Notes: generated by a model not told the origin, from the sequence alone. A stretch of 61,756 bases of DNA from Alphaproteobacteria bacterium (GCA_028281265.1 JANQKE010000191.1:1-61756), one strand, 5' to 3'; positions 18,801-27,342 are shown, numbered from the stretch's first letter. Program-made: numbers and translations.

Positions 18801-19714
18801 TCGGCCATCACGAAGAACCCGTTGATGACCGCCTTCGGCGCGATCTTCCGAGCCAGCAAGGCCACATCCCAGAACATCCCACTGCCGGTGCCACCGGCCA
18901 GCGATGCGACGATGACGATCCGAGGGTCCCGGAACCCCCCCGCGGCGCCGGCCACCTTGCGATAGGCGGCATCGATCGCCTGCTTGATCGTGTCGGCCTG
19001 GTTGAGTGCGGCGATCCGCCCGAAGAACCGGGTCTGCCGGGCCCCATCGGCCGATGCCATACCGGGCGTCATATAGTCGAATATGTTGACGATCTTGCTA
19101 CGACACTTGCTATCCCTACAACAATAACACCGCGACCACCATTTTTCCGACAGATCGATCTCGCTGTCGTCCGCCATGACCTCGATAATCGACTTCAACC
19201 GTTCTTCTAGGATCTTGCTCAGCGGGGGATGATCGTCACTGCCTTTACTGTCCGGCGGGGCTTGCGCCTTCGCATCGTCGATGGACGGACGGCTGCCGGA
19301 TCCGCCGCCCCGCCCGTCGGGTTCGGCTCCTTCGCCCGTCTCGCAGCATGCATCACTATCATTACCTGTGTTCTTGGCTTCGAAATACTCGCGCAGCTGC
19401 GTGATCGTATTGAAGATCCCGGACGTCTCGATCGGTACGACGGATTCCAGATCCGGCAGTTCTTCGACCACCGGCCGACCACGCCCGTCGGCGCGGAGGG
19501 CCGACATGTCGATCTCGTCGACATCGTCGTTCGACTTCCAATCCGTGTCGAAAGCCAACAATTGTAGCCGGTTTCCGATGGCATCCGCCAGCCCCCGGTC
19601 GGTGTTCTCCAACTGGTTCTTCAGGGCCAGCATGTGACGCAGCACACGGATGCCCGTTCCGCCCAGGCCGATGAACAGGGTGGGCTCGTACTCGACATCA
19701 TATCTGTTCGACAT
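15866..19714 (-). CDS. Large tubulin/FtsZ-superfamily protein (Tubulin_2-like)
   Basis: 1282-residue cytoplasmic protein with no signal peptide or membrane helix. The N terminus starts like a Rossmann GTPase of the tubulin group (LFIGLGGTGIRVLRHML, 13-29); the superfamily signature is AGGTGSG at 273-279 (ASLAGGTGSGMFWDVALLA), close to the GGGTGTG of FtsZ. Residues about 115-165 are a polar insertion. Cys clusters stand at 123-124, 196-204 (CYCC....C) and 1166-1171 (CCPARC). A long mostly helical middle region precedes a Gly/Asn/Pro-rich tail (about 1172-1282). A GGAGG site lies 8 bases before ATG, inside the end of the vWA gene. This agrees with the large FtsZ-like families described by Makarova and Koonin (2010). 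Function unknown; polymerisation and a membrane role are inferred. Confidence 0.85.
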   Translation of the reverse strand: MSNRYDVEYEPTLFIGLGGTGIRVLRHMLALKNQLENTDRGLADAIGNRLQLLAFDTDWKSNDDVDEIDMSALRADGRGRPVVEELPDLESVVPIETSGIFNTITQLREYFEAKNTGNDSDACCETGEGAEPDGRGGGSGSRPSIDDAKAQAPPDSKGSDDHPPLSKILEERLKSIIEVMADDSEIDLSEKWWSRCYCCRDSKCRSKIVNIFDYMTPGMASADGARQTRFFGRIAALNQADTIKQAIDAAYRKVAGAAGGFRDPRIVIVASLAGGTGSGMFWDVALLARKIAPKAVINGFFVMAEPFTAVAESTRIRANVYAALTEISVLKNFRMVKLDPYVVTYPIGETGLRLAHQKGDRSLFDFVFLLTRYRSVLDRKVSEGVLTESIDLVARNAAETALAQSRRDLRRELDVGLNNELGDRSSGLKTARGLYVYSTGSVSRSEIRVSQTLARSMTAHWLAGFVKKTDVGTQSIVPRGRQDLVGFLLTGHMSRTSQPGALDPELVGSYIDRLVNEIRSEVEQTSYRMVAQNRSRAGSRTDGEDDPSHEHTIIDLLNRASGLDGDVRETAREIGEDYRRNRPSREDVNAIRILEPLTRVFASTTNPSLHADVKAAMEWLDDATPGPRRDRERRLQIRYGSIIQGEVARALEPLRSHLESLRHVLYSKYRIGGEIRSRSMAGVDVDDERASIRPYPTLDKDTVDGAGALIEWIDETSARLADGRDRTPTVEVSVPESFYRCAHILGFRPANDDQARGSITAFTRNLYARHIDKLGADTRNIISQAAREISNADEPAKSLGIQSSIRQRMREKTESDLSIRDIIEDIFKQNLLNTERRSQLTRTINTRISELDPTVRSEGRSALAEIERSLGQLPDRLGSLFENTIRQDLAPDRYEEDLIEMLHERMRFTAGQFRAPIEGTLSAQADRRDFTRNLLRMIAQRIDERARRSLTGPDRDETPIIDSICHAVAQMIGAAEGDTVSGEPEYSLGKLLEDHAKVDQLYLDFRAITEGFLEFWITRPEFAIERMGGRRNVERQIKNTMSDAFEIGIVDPKVRRVSTVIIPPAITNADQIVQRRWRDAIQGTLSASVRQLTGRQPMIGARPSNVPIVYTEDRYHLIDEIQNIDKYRSAYFDLEDMDRLLAHFDYRILDEVKQIIKKTPWKPDECCPARCKDPDPGDGGSDSRGSSDKGGNGGNGGDGGNGPPDGGPTAGPDAAEGATTGLPTDAGSAPEGQGPPGDAAASTDTSVTPAPAPRQGSRDEKTAQRRTHTPDTGTDMGDEVSE

Positions 19715-19717
19715 GGC

Positions 19718-22700
19718 TCAGTCCTCCGCCCGGGTATATTCGATAGCGTCACGTGGGTACATGATATCCACACCAATCTCCGAAAATATCGCAAACATAA
19801 CTGCAATAATTGTGATGACAACCGAGCCTAGAATTTTAATATTCTGCGTGAATCTTCTGAAAGAGACCATCAATTCGGATATTGATTTGTGAGATGCACG
19901 CCTTATCTTCCAGTATATCCAGATTTTTAGAAAAAATAGGTAAGCGAATGTGGCACCGATCAACAAGATAACACCAATCGACGCCCATGTAAAGAATCTC
20001 GATGCCATATCACCTAATATTGACAGGACAATTCCAATAATTAGCACTTGTACCGACGCAGTTGCGTAGTATACTCCTTTGTAGTCCAGTGGCATAATTT
20101 TATTTCCAACTACTCTTTGGTCGATCCAAGCAAAATTTCTTGCCGTTCCCCTCATAGATCCCCGAGGACCATCATCTCCAACATTGAAAACAATCCAATT
20201 TATAAATAGGATAATCGCATATAACCCGAACAGAATTACAACAGCCCAATACAAAGAAGTCCCGAGCATATTATAAATAATAAATGAGCGAGCCGAAGCA
20301 ACGTCGATTCTCGTTCTACCGATTGGAGCAAAAAGCTGTGCAACGATGGGGGTTCCCTCATCCAGCCGGTCTCCAAGGCTGCTGACTTCGGTATTCTTGA
20401 ACGCGAATGAGTAGTCCTGGACCAGGCCCCCCGGCGGGAAGCCGGCCTGAAGCCCCAGCGCCTGGCTCGGCAGACGGTCCGTATCCGCTCCGATGACGGG
20501 GGCTTCGAAGTAGATCTCCAGCCGGTAGTCTTCGAGCTCCCATGGCAATGACCGTTCGATCAGGACATTGCCCCGGATCTCCGGCGGTGCCCAGTACTGC
20601 TGCTGCTCACCCCGCCCCACACCCACCAGCCGCTGAGCCGATTCCCAGAGCCAGAGGACGAGGTTCTCCCCATGGGCGCGCTGAGGTGGCCCGGCGAACC
20701 GAAGGTCGAGTTGGACCAGATCGACGGGAACGGCTTCGGTGCTCCCGAACGCCGTTTCAGCGTTGACAGCTGCGTCCGACATGTCTCGGATAACAAGGTA
20801 GGCCACGTAGTTCCGGTACAGCGCCTCGGTCCGCTGACGCTCCAGGACCAACTCCACCTCCGCCTGCCCGCCATTGGGCGGTACCGTAACCGCCCAATCG
20901 GCGGCAGCGTCGTTGCCCCGGAACAACTGGGCGTTCTCCCCGGCCGGGGACGAACTCAGCCACGCACCGCGGAGCTGGTTGACCAGCGGCCCCGGATTCT
21001 TCACGCTGAACGATAGGATCAGCCGGCCGCCCCGGGCCTGCACATCGATGCTGTCGATGATCAACGACAGCGGTTCCGGTGCCAGGGGTGGCGGCAGCGC
21101 CGTCCACGCACCGGTATCGGCGCACTGGCCAGGGTTCAGGTTCGGGGCGAAGTTCGAGATGACGCAGACGAAGGTCCCATCGGTCAGGAGATAGCTTTCC
21201 TGCAGGGCGCTGGTGAACGGGATGTCGATGACGATCCGGTCATCCTCGCGCGCCACCTCCCGAAGGTCGAAGCCCGCCTCGAGAACCGGCCCCGCACCGG
21301 TTCGATCATTGGCGAGGTAGACGGCGACCGGCTCGATATCGGGCTCACCCCGGGTATTGAGGGTGACACGGATCACGTTCCGCGGCGGATCGAGCCAGGT
21401 AGGGGTGGAGAGCTGGGTGAAGGTGATGGAGAAACCGGGGTCGCTGACCCGGATGGGGGCGTTTTCGTCTCTGTTGCTATCCTCGACCCGGATGTAGAAA
21501 TCGACCCCCGGGCGCAGGATCGCCCGGATGGTATCGGCCCCAACGGGTATCCGCACCTGCACACTGCTGTTGGGCGGGATCTCGACGGGATACTCCTGGC
21601 TGATCAGTCTGGCCCGGTCCACCGCTCCATCAAGCCCCACCTGCTGGTGGATCCCGCGCACCAGGTTGGTGACGCCGTCGGGGTTGATCAGATCAAGGGC
21701 AAGCGCACTGGTGCCATCGTCACCAAGATCCCAGCGCAGGTTCTCCGCCCGGACCGGCGCAAACCGGAATAGGGAGACGTTCCTGGCCTGCTGACACACA
21801 CTGGTCTGCTCGGATTCGACCAGGACCGTGACACCGGTGATGCCATCCGTGACGAATGACAGCATCTCCGCAGTGGGTATCAGGATCTCCACCTCTCTTT
21901 CCGCCTTGGGGCCAATGATCTGACGGGGCCCGCCGATAGGGACATGACGACCGATGATTCGGTCCCGATTGCCGTCCGCCGCCAGCGATACGAGATCGAT
22001 CACTTGGCGGATGGCGCTCGGATTGCGGATCGGTATCCGCAGGCGCAACTGATCGTCCCCCGCGACCGACCAGGCCGCTTGGGAGGAGGGGAACGGCAGG
22101 CACTCCAGCTGCGCCGTGGGGACGGCCACGGACGTGTCGACAGCGCCGGTGAACACGGCCGGCATGGACTCGAAGCCTTCGGTGATCAGGTTCACCTGCA
22201 ACTCGCCCCGTTCGACCGCCTCCGCGAATGCCGACGGCACGGCTATCCGGAACAGCGATGGTCGGCGCATCTGATCGAATGGCAGGACCCGCGTGCCGTC
22301 AGGGAACGGATGCTCATAATCGCTTGCCACGAGACCGGAGGTGAAGACTGCCTGTCGCAGCCTCTCTTCGCGATCACCGCGATTGATGACACCAATCTCC
22401 AGGACGATTTGATCGCTCCCCGGCCGCTCCTCCACCAGGGTCACTTGCTCGATCTGGATCGCTCTACCCAACTCAACCGTAAGGCCGCCGATGGAGTCTT
22501 CGAACACGCCGTCTGCTGTCCGGTACTGGATCCGCAACGCCAGGGGCGGCGGGGTCGGTCCTGTGACGAAGCCGATCGATCCGAGATCGTTCTGGCTGAG
22601 AGCCACCGTCGTCGCGGCCAGATCGGCGCCCTGCCAGGTAACCGGCGGTGGTTGGCGCAATGGTACGCTCAGCTCTTCGCTCGTGAAGCTGTTGACCAAG

Positions 22701-24103
22701 ACGATCCGCTGAACCGATCCTTCCGACGGCAACATCACTGTGCCGGCTAGCTGGAACTGGTCGACCCCAATCTGACGCAGCAGCAGCGACCCCACACTGA
22801 GTTGCGGCGCAGCCGCGTTGTCGATCGTCCCCTCGATGACCACATCCTGATCGCCTCGCCGGGCAAGAAGACGTACCGGAACCGACTCCTGCCGATAAAA
22901 CCGCTCGGCCCGCTGAGGATCCAAGACCCGCTCGGTCAGCGTAATCGGGACGTTGCCGATCAATTCGGCCGGCAGAATCTCGATACCGGCACTGTCCGTC
23001 GATCGATACGCCGCATCGGCCTGCCCGATCTCCACCGCCTGGATCTCGACCGCACCGAACCCGATATTGAGGACATCTAGGTCGACTCTGTAGGCGCCTT
23101 GCTCCGCCCGCCCGCGGGCGTCCCGGATCTGAACGTCGACGTTCGAGATCTCCAGGATCCTGTCTTCCAATGCTGTCAGGAACGGCCTGAAATCCGGATC
23201 GTCCTCCAGCGGCACCGGCACCTGCAGCGCCGCGACCTCCTCGACCAGCATCGTCCCGAGAGGATCGACGGCCAGGGCTTCCGAGGCACAGAGTCTGTAG
23301 TTGGCGCTGCCGGAGAGCCGATCCGACGCATCCACATCCAGGAGCACGAGCATGGCCTGGCGGCCGATCTCCCGGCCCCGCTCAATCTCCTCCGTTAAAT
23401 CCGCGATCATCTGTCGGAAACGTGGACGCCCCTGCTCATCGAGAAGAGTGATCTCATCCAGTAGAGCGGTCTGCTCGATCCTCAGTTCAGTGTTGCGCTC
23501 CGGCGTCGTCTCATCTCTATCCAGTTCCGCCTGTATCTCGCGCTGCCTGGCTTCGATCTCCGTACGCCGGGTGAAGGCGGTGTTATCCTCACAGATTACG
23601 ATACTGTTGTTGATCGGATCGTGAATGAAATCGCTAGCAATGACGTTGATCTGAATACGACTATTCGTGCCAATAGGACTGGTTATATCCGCTGCAATAC
23701 CCTCGAACACCGGCTCAAAGTCGGTGACGATGTCGGAGCCAAGACCGGATCCGTAGCCCAGGAGGATGTCGCGGACCTCGCCGAGATTGAAACCGCGATC
23801 CGAGGCAAGCACCTCCACCCCGTCGCCGAAGCCGTATAGGGCGATCCGGCTGTTGTCGGTGATGATCGGTTGACCGCCGATGTCGAGGGTGAGCAACGCA
23901 TCGACCTGGCGCGCGATGGCAAACCACGGGTCTTCCTGCTCCCCGCCACCGATCACGGTTCCGGACTGATCAAGATAGACGAAGACGTCGATCGGCGGCA
24001 GCGACTGCCCATGCACCGGGGACACGAAACCGCTCAGCCCCCAGGCCAAGACAGCCGGCAAAACCACCGCATTGGCAGCCGATTGCGGGATTTTTCCGAG
24101 CAT
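19718..24103 (-). CDS. Secreted/membrane vWA-domain protein partnering the tubulin-like protein
   Basis: 1461 residues. A signal peptide (about 1-33) leads to a vWA-like domain: FVYLDQSGT (D45, S47, T49 as MIDAS first loop), T127/D128 in GSDIVTDFEP and D158 in VIASDF. A charged helical, probably coiled-coil segment (about 178-245) seems inserted before a late vWA strand (MLVLLDVDAS). Residues about 310-1200 are beta-rich with recurring V-x-N-x-G strands resembling Ig or CARDB-like modules. Four membrane helices lie near 1283-1306, 1345-1366, 1370-1398 and 1424-1444; the basic loop 1399-1423 should be cytoplasmic. Start chosen at ATG with AAGGAAA 6 bases upstream. The 3' part is strikingly AT-rich. 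The tubulin-like gene follows after 3 bases. Confidence 0.82.
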   Translation of the reverse strand: MLGKIPQSAANAVVLPAVLAWGLSGFVSPVHGQSLPPIDVFVYLDQSGTVIGGGEQEDPWFAIARQVDALLTLDIGGQPIITDNSRIALYGFGDGVEVLASDRGFNLGEVRDILLGYGSGLGSDIVTDFEPVFEGIAADITSPIGTNSRIQINVIASDFIHDPINNSIVICEDNTAFTRRTEIEARQREIQAELDRDETTPERNTELRIEQTALLDEITLLDEQGRPRFRQMIADLTEEIERGREIGRQAMLVLLDVDASDRLSGSANYRLCASEALAVDPLGTMLVEEVAALQVPVPLEDDPDFRPFLTALEDRILEISNVDVQIRDARGRAEQGAYRVDLDVLNIGFGAVEIQAVEIGQADAAYRSTDSAGIEILPAELIGNVPITLTERVLDPQRAERFYRQESVPVRLLARRGDQDVVIEGTIDNAAAPQLSVGSLLLRQIGVDQFQLAGTVMLPSEGSVQRIVLVNSFTSEELSVPLRQPPPVTWQGADLAATTVALSQNDLGSIGFVTGPTPPPLALRIQYRTADGVFEDSIGGLTVELGRAIQIEQVTLVEERPGSDQIVLEIGVINRGDREERLRQAVFTSGLVASDYEHPFPDGTRVLPFDQMRRPSLFRIAVPSAFAEAVERGELQVNLITEGFESMPAVFTGAVDTSVAVPTAQLECLPFPSSQAAWSVAGDDQLRLRIPIRNPSAIRQVIDLVSLAADGNRDRIIGRHVPIGGPRQIIGPKAEREVEILIPTAEMLSFVTDGITGVTVLVESEQTSVCQQARNVSLFRFAPVRAENLRWDLGDDGTSALALDLINPDGVTNLVRGIHQQVGLDGAVDRARLISQEYPVEIPPNSSVQVRIPVGADTIRAILRPGVDFYIRVEDSNRDENAPIRVSDPGFSITFTQLSTPTWLDPPRNVIRVTLNTRGEPDIEPVAVYLANDRTGAGPVLEAGFDLREVAREDDRIVIDIPFTSALQESYLLTDGTFVCVISNFAPNLNPGQCADTGAWTALPPPLAPEPLSLIIDSIDVQARGGRLILSFSVKNPGPLVNQLRGAWLSSSPAGENAQLFRGNDAAADWAVTVPPNGGQAEVELVLERQRTEALYRNYVAYLVIRDMSDAAVNAETAFGSTEAVPVDLVQLDLRFAGPPQRAHGENLVLWLWESAQRLVGVGRGEQQQYWAPPEIRGNVLIERSLPWELEDYRLEIYFEAPVIGADTDRLPSQALGLQAGFPPGGLVQDYSFAFKNTEVSSLGDRLDEGTPIVAQLFAPIGRTRIDVASARSFIIYNMLGTSLYWAVVILFGLYAIILFINWIVFNVGDDGPRGSMRGTARNFAWIDQRVVGNKIMPLDYKGVYYATASVQVLIIGIVLSILGDMASRFFTWASIGVILLIGATFAYLFFLKIWIYWKIRRASHKSISELMVSFRRFTQNIKILGSVVITIIAVMFAIFSEIGVDIMYPRDAIEYTRAED

Positions 24104-24531
24104 ATATATTTCCTTTTGCGTGCAAAATACTCAATGTTTATGATGTTACGAAACTATCTACGGTCGAATCAAGTCATAAGTTTCCTATTAATGAGATCAG
24201 TTCTGCCTTATTGGATTTCACAAGATCAGCTTTATCGCAACGCCAATTGCGTGGAAGGGCTCGCCCCATCATTGAACCGGCTGTTCCGCATGATGATTTT
24301 GAGGCTTAGACTTACCGCGCATCGTGTGCCAAATGATACTACATTTTGACTGGATTCCACCCACTATCAGTAGATGTTGTGGTAAATACCCCGCGAGACG
24401 CGGTCTATCGACCTCTTTCGCTATGGGTCACGGCCAACCCTGCACAGGGCCGCTCTCGAGGACTGGCAGCGCAGTCCCGGGGGGTTACGACCGCCCGGGA
24501 CCGCTCTGGACCGTGGTCCGGCCGCAACCGA
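24104..24531. other. AT-rich intergenic region upstream of the vWA/tubulin operon
   Basis: 428 bases with no convincing gene. The half nearest the vWA gene (about 24104-24240) is much AT-richer than the flanking genes and continues the foreign-looking composition of the island; the half nearer the PuuB-like gene returns to high GC. It should hold the operon promoter and the end of the oxidase transcript. No clear intrinsic terminator was seen. Confidence 0.6.
24143..24172 (-). promoter_or_regulatory. Candidate sigma-70 promoter of the vWA/tubulin operon
   Basis: On the minus strand TTGATT (-35) and TAACAT (-10) are separated by 18 bases and lie about 40 bases before the start codon. In AT-rich DNA such matches arise by chance, so this is only a candidate. 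Confidence 0.35.
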
Positions 24532-25833
24532 TCAGAGCAGATCGCGGAGACGGTACCAGAGCATGGCCAGCACCAGGGCCGGCATTCGCAGGGTCCTGCC
24601 GCCGGGGAACGGGCGGTGCGGGATGCGGGCCATCAGGTCGAACCGCCCGGCGGTGCCGGCGATGGCTTCGGCCAGCAGCCGGCCGGCAAGCCCGGTCAGG
24701 GCGACGCCTTGGCCGCTGAAGCCTTGCGCATACAGGATGTGCGGGGCGACCCGGCCGAAATCGGGAAACCGGTTGATGGTGATCCCGACATGCCCGCCCC
24801 AGAAATGGCTCACCGCGACGTCGTCGAGGCCCGGGAAATAGGCCAGCATCTGGCGGTGCAGTGCCCGCCGATGCGCGTCCCTCTGCGCCGTCGAGTAGCT
24901 GACCCCGCCGCCGAACAGCAGACGATGGTCCGGGCTGAGGCGGAAGTAGTTCAGCACGAAGTTGATGTCGGCGGCGGCTTGCCGGCTCGGCATCAGGGCT
25001 GAGGCCCGGCTCTCCCCCAACGGCTCGGTCGCCAGCATGAAGGTGCCCGTCGGCATCACCCGGGGCAGCACGCGGGACGCGATGGCCGGCGTCAGGCCGG
25101 GCAGATAGGCGTTGCCGGCCAGGGCGACGAAACCGGCCGTGATCCGGCCACCCGGCGTGACCGCGACCGCCGGCGGCCCTTCGACCATGCCGTCGACCGG
25201 TGTCCCCTCGTACAGGCGGACACCGGCGGACCGGGCCGCATCGGCGAGGCCCAGGGCGAAGTTCAGCGGGTGCAACTGACCGGAGCCGCCGATCTGGAGG
25301 CCCCCGCGCACGCGCCGGGACGCGACATGCTCCCGAACCGCGCCTGCGTCGTACAGGGGGCCGACCGGACGGCCGTACGCCTGCAGCTCCTCGGCATACG
25401 CCTTAAGCTCCCCGACCTGCCGGTCCTTGACCGCCAGCAGCAGATAGCCCCAGCGGAGGTCGCACGCGATCGCGAAACGGGCGACCCGCTCGGCGAGCAT
25501 GGCGACCGCTTCGTCGGCCAGTCCATAGAGATCGTCGGTCAGTGCCCGCCCGACGAGTGCGTCCAGCGCCGCCGGGCCCTGGGCGAAGCCGCCGACGATC
25601 TGACCGCCATTGCGGCCCGACGCACCCCAGCCGACCCGCCGGGCCTCGACCAACACGGTATCGAAGCCGCGCTCGGCCAGCTCCAGCGCGGCACTCAGAC
25701 CCGCGTACCCGCCGCCGACCACCAGCACGTCGCAGCGTATGTCGCCCGTCAGCGGATCCGCAGGCGTGTACGCATTGGCGCTGTCGGCGTACCAGGAAGG
25801 AACGTACGGCGGCATTCGGTGACGGGCCGACAT
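24532..25833 (-). CDS. puuB: FAD-dependent oxidoreductase, gamma-glutamylputrescine oxidase (PuuB) type
   Basis: 433-residue DAO-family flavoenzyme. The FAD motif is VVGGGYAGLSAALELAERG (about 37-55), followed by VEARRVGWGASGRNGGQ, the PuuB-like signature. PuuB oxidises gamma-glutamylputrescine to the aldehyde with release of ammonia and H2O2. The start is an ATG 5 bases past the stop of the adjacent glutamine-synthetase-family gene. The pairing with PuuA-like genes supports a polyamine role; the related glycine/D-amino-acid or sarcosine oxidases are the alternative. Confidence 0.8.
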   Translation of the reverse strand: MSARHRMPPYVPSWYADSANAYTPADPLTGDIRCDVLVVGGGYAGLSAALELAERGFDTVLVEARRVGWGASGRNGGQIVGGFAQGPAALDALVGRALTDDLYGLADEAVAMLAERVARFAIACDLRWGYLLLAVKDRQVGELKAYAEELQAYGRPVGPLYDAGAVREHVASRRVRGGLQIGGSGQLHPLNFALGLADAARSAGVRLYEGTPVDGMVEGPPAVAVTPGGRITAGFVALAGNAYLPGLTPAIASRVLPRVMPTGTFMLATEPLGESRASALMPSRQAAADINFVLNYFRLSPDHRLLFGGGVSYSTAQRDAHRRALHRQMLAYFPGLDDVAVSHFWGGHVGITINRFPDFGRVAPHILYAQGFSGQGVALTGLAGRLLAEAIAGTAGRFDLMARIPHRPFPGGRTLRMPALVLAMLWYRLRDLL

Positions 25834-25838
25834 CACGC

Positions 25839-27233
25839 TCACACCCGGTTGAGGTACCAGTCGTATTCCAAAGGCGTGATGGTGGCGAAGAACTTCTCCC
25901 GCTCCGCCCGTTTGAGGGCGAGGTACACGTCCAGGAACGGCCGGCCGAGATAGTCCTCGAACACGCCGGACTGATCGAGCAGATCCAGCGCCACGATCCA
26001 GGAGGAGGTCAGGGTCGGATCGACCTTCCGGTAGGCGTTGCCGGTCGTCGGCGGACCGGGGTCGAGCGTGTGCGTCAACCCGTGATGGGCACCGGCAAGC
26101 ACCGCGGCCATCACCAGATAGGGGTTCGCGTCGGCGCCCGCGACCCGGTGCTCGACCCGCCGGTCGGCCGGCTGGCCGGCCGGGATGCGCAACGACACGG
26201 TGCGGTTGTTGACCCCCCAGCTCGGCGCATGCGGCGCGTAGCTGTTGGGCTGGAACCGCCGGAAGGCGTTCTGGTTCTGGGCGAACAGCGCCATCCCGTC
26301 GGCCATGGTGGCGGAGAGCCCGCCGATCGCGTGGCGCAGGGCCGCACTGCCCATGGGGTCGTCGCCGGCGAAGACGTTGCGGCCGTCCCGGTCCAGAAGG
26401 CTCAAATGGATGTGGAAGCCGCTGCCGGCCCGATCCGGATAGGGCTTGGCCATGAAGGTGGCGTCGATGCCGTGCTTGACGGCGACGTTCTTGACGGCCC
26501 GCTTGAACAGCAGGGCGTCCTCGCACGCCTCCAGCGGGTCGCGGACATGGTGCAGATTGATCTCGTACTGCCCCGGTGCGTATTCGGAGACAACGCTGTC
26601 GACCGGGATCTCCTGCTCCCGGCAGGCATCGTACACCTCGTTGAGCAGCGTATCGAAATCATAGAGCTCACCGATCCCGTAGACCTGCACCGTGTTCTGC
26701 CGGCGGCCGTGCAGGGGGGAGAGCGGGGGACGCGGCCGGCCGGCCGGATCGCGGTCCCGGTCGATGAGGTAGAACTCCAGTTCGATCGCCACCACCGGGG
26801 TCAGCCCGTCGGCGCTCAGCCGCTCGACCACCCCGGCGAGTACCCGGCGCGGGTCGGCGAAGAACGGGCTGCCGTCGAAGTCCCGCATCGCCACCATGAT
26901 CTGGCCGGACGGCCGGTCGGCCCAGGGAACGCCGTCGAGCGTGTTGAGGATGGGAAGACAGATCCGGTCGGCGTCCCCGTCGTCGAACCCCAGGCCGGTG
27001 GCGTCCACCGTCTCCCCGGTGATGTCGGTGGCGTAGAGCGAGCCCGGGAAGCCCACCCCGTCGCGGTACAGGCCTTCGAGCTTGGCGACCGGGATCTTCT
27101 TGCCGCGGAACACCCCGCACGCATCGGCGATCAGGATGTCGACCTGAGTGGCGGTCGGGTGCTTGCGGCGGAACTCCGCGATCTCCCGCGCGGCGATCGC
27201 CGCCAGCGGCGATCCGAACGACGACGAAGGCAT
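25839..27233 (-). CDS. Glutamine synthetase family protein, gamma-glutamylpolyamine synthetase (PuuA) type
   Basis: 464-residue class-I glutamine-synthetase-fold ligase. The N-terminal domain has VDILIADACGVFRGKKIP; the catalytic domain has ELEFYLI, YAPGQYEINLHH, GSGFHIHLSL and RVEHRVAGADANPY. In PuuA the enzyme joins glutamate to putrescine or another amine. It is followed by the PuuB-like oxidase, which would use its product, and faces a second paralogue across 109 bases. An ATG at 27233 is preferred because the family N terminus begins there; an upstream in-frame ATG would add 24 poorly matching residues. Confidence 0.85.
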   Translation of the reverse strand: MPSSSFGSPLAAIAAREIAEFRRKHPTATQVDILIADACGVFRGKKIPVAKLEGLYRDGVGFPGSLYATDITGETVDATGLGFDDGDADRICLPILNTLDGVPWADRPSGQIMVAMRDFDGSPFFADPRRVLAGVVERLSADGLTPVVAIELEFYLIDRDRDPAGRPRPPLSPLHGRRQNTVQVYGIGELYDFDTLLNEVYDACREQEIPVDSVVSEYAPGQYEINLHHVRDPLEACEDALLFKRAVKNVAVKHGIDATFMAKPYPDRAGSGFHIHLSLLDRDGRNVFAGDDPMGSAALRHAIGGLSATMADGMALFAQNQNAFRRFQPNSYAPHAPSWGVNNRTVSLRIPAGQPADRRVEHRVAGADANPYLVMAAVLAGAHHGLTHTLDPGPPTTGNAYRKVDPTLTSSWIVALDLLDQSGVFEDYLGRPFLDVYLALKRAEREKFFATITPLEYDWYLNRV

Positions 27234-27342
27234 GTGCTTTTGCGAACCAACGGCATTAGGGTGACGGCGGCATCCTGCCCGCCGGCCCGCCCCTGTCAAG
27301 CGCACCGACAGCCTGCCGCCGGGCCGATATCAGGGCACGTTC

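Noticed and set aside
15866..24103. Interpretation of the island as a TerY-type or phage defence locus
   Set aside because: No ATPase, nuclease, helicase or integrase is adjacent; a tubulin-like partner with membrane vWA fits membrane remodelling better, though immunity is not excluded.
24324..25002. Plus-strand frames upstream of the vWA gene and opposite the PuuB gene
   Set aside because: Antisense to a strongly supported flavoenzyme; residues are Arg/Pro-rich and show no domain.
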